Part shown: positions 15,880-23,535 of the stretch, one piece after another
Layout: the number at the start of each line of letters is the position of its first letter
How positions within the stretch are numbered: the first letter of the stretch is position 1
Source of the DNA: Mycobacterium sp. URHB0044
GTDB lineage: Bacteria > Actinomycetota > Actinomycetes > Mycobacteriales > Mycobacteriaceae
Reading direction: 5' to 3'
NCBI RefSeq assembly: GCF_000620625.1
Contig: NZ_JIAW01000013.1
Span: forward strand, 124,001-188,000
DNA: 64,000 bases
Position numbers and translations under genes: made by a program
Notes under the pieces: generated by a model
The model's database searches: none
Told to the model about the DNA's origin: nothing
What the model saw: only the letters and a program-made list of their open reading frames with translations

Positions 15880-17715
15880 CTAACTGCGATCGGGGTTCGG
15901 CTGGGGAACTGCGGCAAGCAATCGGCGGGTGTAGTCGTGCTGCGGATCGTTGAACACCTGGTCGCCGTCGCCTTGTTCGACGATCGTGCCCTTGTACATC
16001 ACCGCCACGCGGTGGGCGAGGTGTTTGACCACCGATAGATCGTGCGAGACGAACAAATAGGACAACCCGAACCGCTCCTGCAGTTCCAGCAGCAGGTTGA
16101 TGATGCCCGCCTGGATCGATACGTCGAGCGCCGAAACCGGTTCGTCGAGCGCGAGGATCTTCGGTTGCAGCGCCAGGGCCCTGGCGATCCCGATGCGCTG
16201 CTTTTGTCCGCCGGAGAACTCGGCCGGATAGCGGCTGGCGTCCTCGCGGCGCAGCCCCACGATGCCGAGTAGTTCGGCAACCCGTTCGTCGGTGCGGCTC
16301 TTGTCGAAACCGTTGGCCTGCAACGGCTCCGCCAGAACGTCGAACACCGGCAGCCGAGGATCCAGCGACGCGACCGGATCCTGGAACACCACCTGCAGGT
16401 CCCCGCGCAGCGCACGCCTGCCCACACGATCGAGTGTGGCGACGTCGGAGCCAAGCACCTCGATCGAACCCGACTGTGGCGCGGACAGTTCCAAGATCTG
16501 GTGCAGCGTCGTGGACTTGCCCGAGCCGGATTCACCGACGATCCCGAGGGTGTGGCCCTGCTGCAGTTCGAGGCTGACGCCATCCACGGCGCGAACCTCG
16601 CCGACCTGGCGGCGGAACACGACGCCCTTGGTCAGTTTGTAGGTCTTCACCAGGTCGCGCACCGCCAGAACGACGGGCGCGTCGGCAGCAGGCACCGCGG
16701 CGGCGGGCTCGGTGGACACGCCGTAGATCTCGGCCGCGCTGCGACCGGCCACGTGTTCGGTGCGGATGCACGCCGCCCGGTGCGCGGGACCGATCTCCAG
16801 TAGCTCGGGTTCGGCGGCGCGGCAGTCATCGATCGCCAGTGGGCAGCGCGGCGCGAACGGGCAGCCGGGCGGCAGGGCAGCCAGCGATGGGGGCCCGCCT
16901 GGGATCGGCACCAGCCGCGCGCCGCGCGGTGCGTCGAGCCGCGGCACCGAGCCGAGCAGCCCCACCGTGTAGGGCATCCGGCGATCGCGGTAAAGATCAC
17001 CAACCGAAGCCGTCTCGACGGCCCGCCCGGCGTACATCACCAATGCGCGGTCGGCGAATTCGGCGACCACGCCCAGGTCGTGGGTGATGATCAATACTCC
17101 CGCCCCCGTGACGTCCCGGGCGGTCTTGAGCACCTCGAGGATCTGCGCCTGCACCGTCACGTCCAGCGCGGTGGTCGGCTCGTCGCAGATCAACAGGTCG
17201 GGATCGTTTGCGATCGCGATTGCGATGACGACGCGCTGCCGTTCACCGCCGGAGAGTTCGTGCGGAAAGGCACGCGCCCGGCGGTCGGGCTGGGCGATGC
17301 CCACCAACTCGAGGAGTTCGATGGCGCGGGACCGGGCGGCGTGCTTGCCGACGTCGCGTCGGTGCACCCGAATGGCCTCGGCGATTTGGTCGCCAACCGT
17401 GTACACGGGGGTGAGCGCCGACATCGGGTCCTGGAAGACGGTGCCGATGGCCTTGCCCCGGACCTTGGACAGCTCCTGGTCGGACCGGCCGATCAGCTCG
17501 TCGCCGTGCAGCCGGATCGAACCCGACATCTCGGCGTATTCGGGTAGCAGGCCTGCAACGGCCATGGCGGTCGCGGACTTGCCGGCGCCCGATTCGCCGA
17601 CGAGCGCGACGACTTCGCCACGGTCGACGTGAAAGTTCATGCCGCGCACCGCACTTACCACTTCGGTGTCGGTGGGAAATTTCACCGCGAGATCGTTGAC
17701 CTCGAGGAGGCTCAC
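15880..17715 (-). CDS. oppD: Oligopeptide ABC transporter ATPase OppD (fused OppD-OppF)
   Basis: 611 residues with two ATPase domains in one chain. Domain 1: Walker A 'GESGAGKSA', signature 'LSGGERQR', Walker B 'LLICDEPTTALD'. A Cys-containing oligopeptide C-domain follows ('CPFAPRCPLAIDDC'), with four Cys that in relatives bind an Fe-S cluster or metal. Domain 2: 'GESGSGKST', 'FSGGQKQR', 'ILALDEPVSALD'. GTG start overlaps the oppC stop as GTGA. Powers the peptide importer; the fusion replaces separate OppD and OppF. Confidence 0.92.
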   Translation of the reverse strand: MSLLEVNDLAVKFPTDTEVVSAVRGMNFHVDRGEVVALVGESGAGKSATAMAVAGLLPEYAEMSGSIRLHGDELIGRSDQELSKVRGKAIGTVFQDPMSALTPVYTVGDQIAEAIRVHRRDVGKHAARSRAIELLELVGIAQPDRRARAFPHELSGGERQRVVIAIAIANDPDLLICDEPTTALDVTVQAQILEVLKTARDVTGAGVLIITHDLGVVAEFADRALVMYAGRAVETASVGDLYRDRRMPYTVGLLGSVPRLDAPRGARLVPIPGGPPSLAALPPGCPFAPRCPLAIDDCRAAEPELLEIGPAHRAACIRTEHVAGRSAAEIYGVSTEPAAAVPAADAPVVLAVRDLVKTYKLTKGVVFRRQVGEVRAVDGVSLELQQGHTLGIVGESGSGKSTTLHQILELSAPQSGSIEVLGSDVATLDRVGRRALRGDLQVVFQDPVASLDPRLPVFDVLAEPLQANGFDKSRTDERVAELLGIVGLRREDASRYPAEFSGGQKQRIGIARALALQPKILALDEPVSALDVSIQAGIINLLLELQERFGLSYLFVSHDLSVVKHLAHRVAVMYKGTIVEQGDGDQVFNDPQHDYTRRLLAAVPQPNPDRS

Positions 17716-18635
17716 TTGCGGGCCTTCCGCAGTTGCCGCGAACTGGGATCGAGCGCGTCACGCAGGCCGTCGCCGGTCAGGTTGGCGCACAACACGATCA
17801 ACACCAGGACACCGGCGGGAAAGAGGAACACCCACGGGAATGTCGTCGCGGATTTGGTGCCGTCGGCGATCAACGTGCCTAGCGAAACGTCGGGCGGCTG
17901 GATGCCGAAACCGAGGAAGCTCAACCCCGTTTCGGCGAGCACCGCCACGCCGACGTTCAGCGCGGTGTCGATGATCAGAATCGAGGCGACGTTCGGCAGG
18001 ATGTGACGGACGATGATCCGCCAGTTCTTCACGCCCATGTACCGTGCGGCAGCGACGAATTCGCGTTCCCGCAGGCTCATGGTCATGCCACGCACGATGC
18101 GGGAGCTGATCATCCAGCTGAACGCGGCCAGCAGGACGATCAGCCAGACGACACTGCCCTTGGTCCGCTGGATGACGATCGCGATCAGCAGGAAGCTCGG
18201 TACCACGAGCATCAGGTCGACGATCCACATCAGCGTGCTGTCGCGCCAGCCGCCGAAGTAGCCGGCGATCGTTCCCACCGTCGCGGCGATGATCGTGGAG
18301 ATGAACGCGACGCAGACCCCGATGAGCATGGATTTCTGCATGCCACGCAGGGTTTGGGCCAGCAGATCCTGGCCAAGCCCGTTGGTTCCGAACCAGTGCT
18401 CGAGGGTGGGCGGCTGCTGCAGCGCGTAGAAGTCCAGGTCGCTGTAGCTGTACGGCAGCAGCGGGGGCAGGGCATAGCAGCCGATGAAGAGCAGGAGCAA
18501 CACGGCGAGCGACGCCACCGCGGGCTTGTTGCGCAGGAAGCGGCGCAGCACCAAGGTGCGCCGTGACGCGAACGCCGCGACGTCGGCACCGGACTTCGCC
18601 GTGGTCGCGGATTCGCTGATGACGGGTTCGCTCAT
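17712..18635 (-). CDS. oppC: Oligopeptide ABC transporter permease OppC
   Basis: 307 residues; the start is the ATG of the ATGA overlap with the oppB stop, although an open frame runs well upstream as a shadow. N-terminal cytoplasmic tail of about 35 residues, then six helices. The EAA-like coupling loop is 'RYMGVKNWRIIVRHILPN', contacting the ATPase. The periplasmic loop includes 'HWFGTNGLGQDLL', typical of OppC/DppC. C-terminus 'GDGLRDALDPSSRQ' is the family ending. Confidence 0.92.
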   Translation of the reverse strand: MSEPVISESATTAKSGADVAAFASRRTLVLRRFLRNKPAVASLAVLLLLFIGCYALPPLLPYSYSDLDFYALQQPPTLEHWFGTNGLGQDLLAQTLRGMQKSMLIGVCVAFISTIIAATVGTIAGYFGGWRDSTLMWIVDLMLVVPSFLLIAIVIQRTKGSVVWLIVLLAAFSWMISSRIVRGMTMSLREREFVAAARYMGVKNWRIIVRHILPNVASILIIDTALNVGVAVLAETGLSFLGFGIQPPDVSLGTLIADGTKSATTFPWVFLFPAGVLVLIVLCANLTGDGLRDALDPSSRQLRKARK

Positions 18636-19609
18636 TGCGCCCTCACCCTCGGGTCGAGTGCGGCGTAGATGACGTCGGACAACAATCCGGCCGCCAGGAT
18701 CATGATCGCCGCGAACACCGTGATCGTCGCGGTGATGTTGATGTCCTGACTGGTGATGCCCTGCACCACCCACTCGCCCATGCCGTGCCAGCCGAAGATC
18801 TTCTCGGTGAACACGGCACCGGTGACGAGTCCGGCGATGCCGTAGGCGAATAGCGTCGCCATCGGGATCAGCGCCGTCCGCAGACCGTGTTTGAACAGCG
18901 CTTGACGCCGGGTCAAACCCTTGGCGCGAGCGGTGCGGATGAAGTCCTGGCCGAGCACGTCGAGCATCGCGTTGCGCTGATATCGGCTGTAGACCGCGAT
19001 GGCGCCGAGCGCCAGCGTGAAGGTCGGCAGCACCAGATGCTGTACCCGGTCGACGAATTGGTTCCACGCTCCACCGACCGCGTCGGGCGAGGTCTCGCCG
19101 GTGTACTCGAACAGCTGAACGCCCAGCACGGAATTGACGCCGAGCGCCCACAGGATCAGCAGGTTGGCCATCACGAACGTTGGCGTGCTGATCACCAACA
19201 GCGACAAGACCGTGATGACGCGATCGCTGAGCCGGTACTGCCTGATCGCCCCCCACGCGCCGACGACGACGCCGATCACCGTGCCGATCACCGAGCCGAT
19301 GATCAACAGTCGCAGGCTCACTCCGATTCGGCGCCAGAGTTCGTCCGACACCGGTTGTCCGCCGATCGTGGTGCCGAAGTCGCCGTGCACCGCGCCCGAA
19401 ACCCAGTGGCCGTACCGGACGAGGATCGGCTTGTCGAGATCCAACTCGGCGGCCTTCGCGTCGATCGTGGATTGCGGTGGCCGCGGGTTGCGCTGCTGCA
19501 GGCTTTCCAGGGGGTTGAAGGCGACGGAGGCGAGCGTGAAGGTCAGGAACGACGCCAACGCGAGCAGCACCACGTAGTTGAGCAACCGGCGCGCCAAGAA
19601 GCGCGTCAC
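18632..19609 (-). CDS. oppB: Oligopeptide ABC transporter permease OppB
   Basis: 325 residues with GTG start at 19609. First gene of the opp operon. Begins with the family signature 'FLARRLLNYVVLLALASF', has six helices, and a coupling loop 'RTARAKGLTRRQALFKHG'. Ends 'YAALDPRVRAQ'. Order oppB-oppC-oppD-oppA with 4-bp overlaps and Rv1280c-Rv1283c-like arrangement leaves little doubt. The 184-bp gap upstream (19610-19793) must hold the operon promoter and that of the divergent small gene. Confidence 0.92.
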   Translation of the reverse strand: MTRFLARRLLNYVVLLALASFLTFTLASVAFNPLESLQQRNPRPPQSTIDAKAAELDLDKPILVRYGHWVSGAVHGDFGTTIGGQPVSDELWRRIGVSLRLLIIGSVIGTVIGVVVGAWGAIRQYRLSDRVITVLSLLVISTPTFVMANLLILWALGVNSVLGVQLFEYTGETSPDAVGGAWNQFVDRVQHLVLPTFTLALGAIAVYSRYQRNAMLDVLGQDFIRTARAKGLTRRQALFKHGLRTALIPMATLFAYGIAGLVTGAVFTEKIFGWHGMGEWVVQGITSQDINITATITVFAAIMILAAGLLSDVIYAALDPRVRAQ

Positions 19610-19793
19610 GTCGCGCCCGCCGGTTTCCGCATGGCCACAGGGTAGGAGATCGCTGCCCGGATGGCTGTGAACGGCGTGTGGGGCGCGGCGGGCCGCCTAA
19701 GTCAACTCGCACCCCGAGATCAGGGTGCTCACAGACCTGCGGCGTTCACTTTCGGTCAGATCCACGACCAACCAACCGACACGAGGACATGAG

Positions 19794-20051
19794 ATGACTT
19801 CGACGAACCGCAAGAACGTCAAGATGCTCGCCGCGATCATCGGTGGCAGCGCGGTGGTGGCCATCGGCGCCATGAACCTGGCGCTGACGCAGGAGGCGCA
19901 CACCGGTCAGGACCTGGCGAAGAGCACGACCATGACCATCGGTTCGACCAGCACGGAGACCACGCCACCCACCGCGCCGGCCATCGGCGAAGCAGCGCCG
20001 TCGATCAAGGGACCGGCGCCGCTGCCGTCCGAGGAGCAGGGTTTGCCCTGA
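19794..20051 (+). CDS. Small Thr/Pro-rich exported or membrane protein
   Basis: 85 residues, ATG at 19794 after 'gaggac'. Basic N-terminus 'STNRKNVK', hydrophobic stretch 'MLAAIIGGSAVVAIGAMNL', then a low-complexity tail rich in Thr, Pro and Ala ending 'PSEEQGLP'. No known domain. The layout predicts a signal peptide or single anchor with an outside tail. The next small gene has the same plan and looks like a tandem paralogue. Function unknown. Confidence 0.6.
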   Translation: MTSTNRKNVKMLAAIIGGSAVVAIGAMNLALTQEAHTGQDLAKSTTMTIGSTSTETTPPTAPAIGEAAPSIKGPAPLPSEEQGLP

Positions 20052-20171
20052 TCCGCGATGCTCTGACCGTCTGATTGCACCGGCGTTTGTTCTCCGTTCG
20101 ATCCGGTTACCCGTCGGAGGAGGGGTCAGCCGACCCAACTGCGACGTGCGATCGAATTGGAGTGGTCAGAG

Positions 20172-20420
20172 GTGAAGTCGACCAAGTTGAAGTTGATGTC
20201 CGCGACCGTGGGTGCTGGAGCGGTGCTCGCGATGGGCGCCGTATCGGTGGCGTTCAGCGAGAGCAGCTCGGCCGATCCGGCTCCTCCCGGTCCGGTGGCG
20301 CCCAGCGAGGCCACCATCGGCGAGACGACGACCACGACGACGGCGCCGACGGAGCCGGAGACGACGTTCGCCACGCCGCCTGTGACGGCGACGACGCCCG
20401 AGGGCTTTGCGACGCCGTAG
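20172..20420 (+). CDS. Small Thr/Pro-rich exported or membrane protein, paralogue of the previous one
   Basis: 82 residues from GTG 20172, nine bases after GGAG (20159-20162); a TTG at 20157 is possible. Basic start 'KSTKLKL', hydrophobic segment 'MSATVGAGAVLAMGAVSVAF', then a Ser/Pro/Thr tail with a run of six Thr. Same architecture and a similar hydrophobic core to the gene 120 bp upstream. It ends head-on, base to base, with the reverse-strand gene starting at 20891. Likely surface protein of unknown role. Confidence 0.6.
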   Translation: MKSTKLKLMSATVGAGAVLAMGAVSVAFSESSSADPAPPGPVAPSEATIGETTTTTTAPTEPETTFATPPVTATTPEGFATP

Positions 20421-20891
20421 CTACCGCGGCGCCGTCCGCGCATAGGTGATCGTCGTCACCGATGCGGTCTGGCCGCTGCGCGTTCCTCTGATCGTGACGT
20501 CGTCGTTCACCGCGAACGGCGGCGTGACGCCCGCACCGTTGCTCGCCGCAGGAATGACGTACGTCTGGGTGTAGCCGTCGTCGCTGCGTGCGGTGACCGA
20601 GGTGGGCGAGATGGCGGTGATCCGGCCGGTCTGCGTCATCAACGTGGTGAATCCGCCGGTCCCGTCGGCAACGACGAACTCGCCGTGCACGGACGCCGAA
20701 TCCGGGGCCGCTTCCCTGGCGGCGTCGTGAGCTGTTCCACCCAGCTGGGCGCCAGGTCCCGGGCCGGCGTGGCTGCCCATCATCCGGGGCCCACTGTCGG
20801 TGGCGGCGTAGACGGCCGCACCGCCCAGTCCGCCGATGACGGCCGCAACCCCGACGGCGGCGGCGGTTCCGCGTAGGCTCCAGGTGTTCAT
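20421..20891 (-). CDS. Secreted/anchored protein with DUF5666-like beta domain
   Basis: 156 residues from ATG 20891. N-terminal membrane segment 'GTAAAVGVAAVIGGLGGAAVYA', Gly/Ala-rich linker, then a beta-rich domain with 'HGEFVVADGTGGFTTLMTQ', 'GRITAISPTSVTARSDDG' and 'TQTYVIP', a pattern like DUF5666 (OB-like) domains. Divergent from the response regulator gene with 136 bp between, so it may be a target of that system. Assignment to DUF5666 is by eye and tentative. Confidence 0.65.
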   Translation of the reverse strand: MNTWSLRGTAAAVGVAAVIGGLGGAAVYAATDSGPRMMGSHAGPGPGAQLGGTAHDAAREAAPDSASVHGEFVVADGTGGFTTLMTQTGRITAISPTSVTARSDDGYTQTYVIPAASNGAGVTPPFAVNDDVTIRGTRSGQTASVTTITYARTAPR

Positions 20892-21027
20892 GTGACCACT
20901 CTGCGGGCCTCACTCGTGTGTCGGCTGTGTGCCGGATCTGCCGACGATGTGCGTTTCCCAGCGTTCACAGCCCGCACATAGAAACGCCACAGCGTCCCCC
21001 CATCGCGTGGGCGAAGAATGAAGAATC

Positions 21028-21783
21028 ATGACCACCGCGAACGGATCCGTCCACGACAACGATCCTGGCCGCGTCGTGATGCGGCGGGCCGACGGCAAGC
21101 CGATCAACGTACTCGTCGTCGACGATGAGCCCGTACTGGCGGAGCTGGTCTCCATGGCGCTGCGCTACGAGGGCTGGGACATCGCCACCGCGGGGGACGG
21201 CGCGACGGCGATCTCCCTGGCCCGCGACAATCCGCCCGACGTGGTCGTGCTCGACGTCATGCTTCCCGACATGAGCGGGCTCGACGTGCTGCACCGGCTC
21301 CGCGAGCAGATTCCGGGTCTGCCGCTGCTGCTGTTGACCGCGAAGGATTCGGTCGAGGACCGGATCGCCGGCTTGACCGCGGGCGGGGACGACTACGTGA
21401 CCAAGCCGTTCAGCATCGAAGAGGTCGTGCTGCGTCTGCGTGCGCTGCTGCGGCGCACGGGCGTGGCGAGCGAAGCCGGTGGCGCGCAGATCGTGGTCGG
21501 TGACCTGGTGCTCGACGAGGACAGCCACGAGGTCACCCGGGCGGGCGAGACCATCACGCTGACCGCCACCGAATTCGAACTGCTGCGGTTCATGATGCGC
21601 AATTCGAAACGCGTGCTGAGCAAGGCGCAGATCCTCGACCGGGTGTGGAGCTACGACTTCGGCGGCCGGTCGAACATCGTCGAGCTGTACGTGTCGTACC
21701 TGCGCAAGAAGATCGACAGCGGACGCGAGCCGATGATCCACACGTTGCGGGGCGCGGGGTATGTCCTCAAGCCAGCCCGCTAG
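21028..21783 (+). CDS. OmpR/PhoB-type response regulator (TrcR-like)
   Basis: 251 residues, ATG at 21028. Receiver domain after a 25-residue N-terminal extension: acidic pocket D32/D33, phosphoacceptor D76 in 'VVVLDVMLP', T104 and K126 in 'VTKPF'. C-terminal winged helix ends 'LRKKIDSGREPMIHTLRG' and 'GYVLKP', the DNA-binding part. Followed by its kinase, whose ATG lies 23 bp inside this gene. The DNA-binding half is close to the receiver-less protein at 60432-60914. Confidence 0.9.
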   Translation: MTTANGSVHDNDPGRVVMRRADGKPINVLVVDDEPVLAELVSMALRYEGWDIATAGDGATAISLARDNPPDVVVLDVMLPDMSGLDVLHRLREQIPGLPLLLLTAKDSVEDRIAGLTAGGDDYVTKPFSIEEVVLRLRALLRRTGVASEAGGAQIVVGDLVLDEDSHEVTRAGETITLTATEFELLRFMMRNSKRVLSKAQILDRVWSYDFGGRSNIVELYVSYLRKKIDSGREPMIHTLRGAGYVLKPAR

Positions 21784-23527
21784 GCCGGGAGGCGAAGGTC
21801 TGAGGACGTCGCGCACCAAGTTCTGGTCTCCGCGTACCTGGTCGCTGCGGGTTCGGCTGCTGGTCACCCAGGTGGTGTTGCTGGCCGTGGTGTGTGCCGG
21901 CATCGGCGTGGCGACCGAGTTTGCGCTGCAACGCTTCCTGTCGCATCAACTTGACGATCAGCTGCTCGAGGCGGGCAGGCGATCGGCGGCGATCTTCGAC
22001 ATGCCGCGACCACCCTTCGGCGGTCGGATGGTCATCCTCGGCCCGCCGGGGGAACCCGGTCCCGAGCACTTTCCCGGCCCGCCCCCCGGCCTCCCCGGTC
22101 GTCAGCACTTCCCTGGCCCGCCTCCTGGGTTTCCCGGATTACCGCCGGGGTTTTCGTATCGCGACGGCCTCGACCCGGAGGAGGGACCCGGCCCGGGCTT
22201 CCTCAATGCGCCGGGCCAGGCCGCGCGGACCGTCGGCGCCGTCATCGCCCGGGACGGTTCGGTGGACGCCGGCAAGATCACCGCCCAGGGTGGTCGATCG
22301 GCGGTGAGCGCCGCCGCCGCGGCCCAGCTCGCCAAGGTCCCACCGAACCGCAAGCCGACGACGATCGTGCTCGACGGGCTCGGCCGCTACCGGCTGATCG
22401 GGCTGCGCGCCCAGCACGGCGGCGAGACGATCGTGACCGGCCTGCCGACCGCGGTCGTCGACGACACGCTGCTGTGGGTGCTCGGCATGTTCTGCGTGGT
22501 GGCCGTCGTCGCGCTGATCGGTGCGACGACCGCTGGCGTCCTGATCATCCGTCGCCAACTCGCGCCGCTGTCAAGGGTTTCCGCCGCCGCCCGCGAAGTC
22601 GCCGACCTCGAGCTGGACAGGGGCGAGGTGCGGTTGCCCACGCCGATCGTGCGCGTCGACCCTGCCGGGGCGCACACCGAAATCGGTCAGCTCGGTTCTG
22701 CGCTCAACCGGATGCTCGACCGCATCGCGGGGGCGCTGTCGGCGCGGCACGCGAGTGAGACGCGGGTGCGCCAATTCGTCGCCGACGCGAGCCACGAGCT
22801 GCGCACGCCGCTGGCCGCGATCCGCGGTTACACCGAACTCGCCCAACGCAAGCGCGACGAATTGCCCGACGACGTCGCCCACGCGATGAACCGCGTCGAA
22901 TCCGAAACCAGACGCATGACCCAACTGGTCGAGGACATGCTGTTGCTGGCCCGTCTGGACGCGGGCCGTCCGTTGATCCGCGAGCCCGTCGACCTGTCGC
23001 GGTTGGTCGTCGACACCGTCAGCGACGCCCACGTCGCGGGTCCCGACCACGAGTGGTCACTCGATCTGCCCGACGAGCCGCTTCTGGTCGTCGGCGACGA
23101 GGCCCGGTTGCATCAAGTGCTGGGCAACCTTCTCGCCAACGCCAGGATCCACACACCGGCCGGGACGACGGTCACCACGTCCCTTGGTCGCGACGACAAC
23201 GGTGACGTCGTGCTGACGGTGGCCGACGATGGTCCCGGCATTCCGCAGGCGCTGCAGCCCGAGGTGTTCGAACGGTTCGCTCGGGGTGACTCGTCGCGCT
23301 CGCGGCGCGGAGGGGCCCCGGCGGCGACATCGGGGGCCGGAGCCGCCCCGGCGGCGACATCTGGCGTCGGCGGCAGCACCGGCCTCGGTTTGGCGATCGT
23401 CGCGGCCGTGGTCAAGGCGCACGACGGCAGGATCGATGTCCGAAGTGCGCCCGGCAGTACCGTGTTCGAAGTCCGCCTCCCCGCTGCTTCACAGGCGACC
23501 CACAGCTCAAGCAAATCCGACACCTAG
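21761..23527 (+). CDS. Membrane sensor histidine kinase partner of the OmpR-type regulator
   Basis: 588 residues. First helix near residues 28-55 ('LRVRLLVTQVVLLAVV'), outside sensor loop of about 175 residues, second helix ending 'AGVLIIRRQ', HAMP domain, then 'FVADASHELRTPLAAIRG' with the phospho-His. ATPase boxes: N 'GNLLANARIHTP', G1 'DDGPGIP', F 'FERFARGDS' and G2 'GSTGLGLAIV'. Two oddities: the sensor loop holds a Pro/Gly-rich repeat (HFPGPPPGxPG twice) and the ATP lid carries an Ala/Gly/Ser insertion encoded by a 30-bp repeat. Stimulus unknown. Confidence 0.9.
   Translation: MSSSQPARPGGEGLRTSRTKFWSPRTWSLRVRLLVTQVVLLAVVCAGIGVATEFALQRFLSHQLDDQLLEAGRRSAAIFDMPRPPFGGRMVILGPPGEPGPEHFPGPPPGLPGRQHFPGPPPGFPGLPPGFSYRDGLDPEEGPGPGFLNAPGQAARTVGAVIARDGSVDAGKITAQGGRSAVSAAAAAQLAKVPPNRKPTTIVLDGLGRYRLIGLRAQHGGETIVTGLPTAVVDDTLLWVLGMFCVVAVVALIGATTAGVLIIRRQLAPLSRVSAAAREVADLELDRGEVRLPTPIVRVDPAGAHTEIGQLGSALNRMLDRIAGALSARHASETRVRQFVADASHELRTPLAAIRGYTELAQRKRDELPDDVAHAMNRVESETRRMTQLVEDMLLLARLDAGRPLIREPVDLSRLVVDTVSDAHVAGPDHEWSLDLPDEPLLVVGDEARLHQVLGNLLANARIHTPAGTTVTTSLGRDDNGDVVLTVADDGPGIPQALQPEVFERFARGDSSRSRRGGAPAATSGAGAAPAATSGVGGSTGLGLAIVAAVVKAHDGRIDVRSAPGSTVFEVRLPAASQATHSSSKSDT
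22067..22144 (+). repeat. 39-bp imperfect tandem repeat coding a Pro/Gly-rich sensor loop
   Basis: Two copies, starting at 22067 and 22106, encode the 13-residue unit HFPGPPPGLPGRQ and its variant HFPGPPPGFPGLP inside the outside domain of the kinase. The Gly-Pro-Pro spacing is collagen-like but short. Confidence 0.7.
23316..23361 (+). repeat. 30-bp spaced repeat inside the kinase ATP lid
   Basis: The 16-mer ccccggcggcgacatc occurs at 23316-23331 and again at 23346-23361. It encodes PAATSG twice, between the F box and the G2 box of the histidine kinase. Confidence 0.8.
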
Positions 23528-23535
23528 CCGATCGG

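Noticed and set aside
18636..19712. Extended frame upstream of oppC
   Set aside because: It covers oppB in a different frame and has non-natural composition; oppC starts at the ATGA overlap.
20157..20171. TTG start for the second small Thr/Pro-rich protein
   Set aside because: GTG at 20172 has the better-placed GGAG; the TTG has none at a suitable distance.
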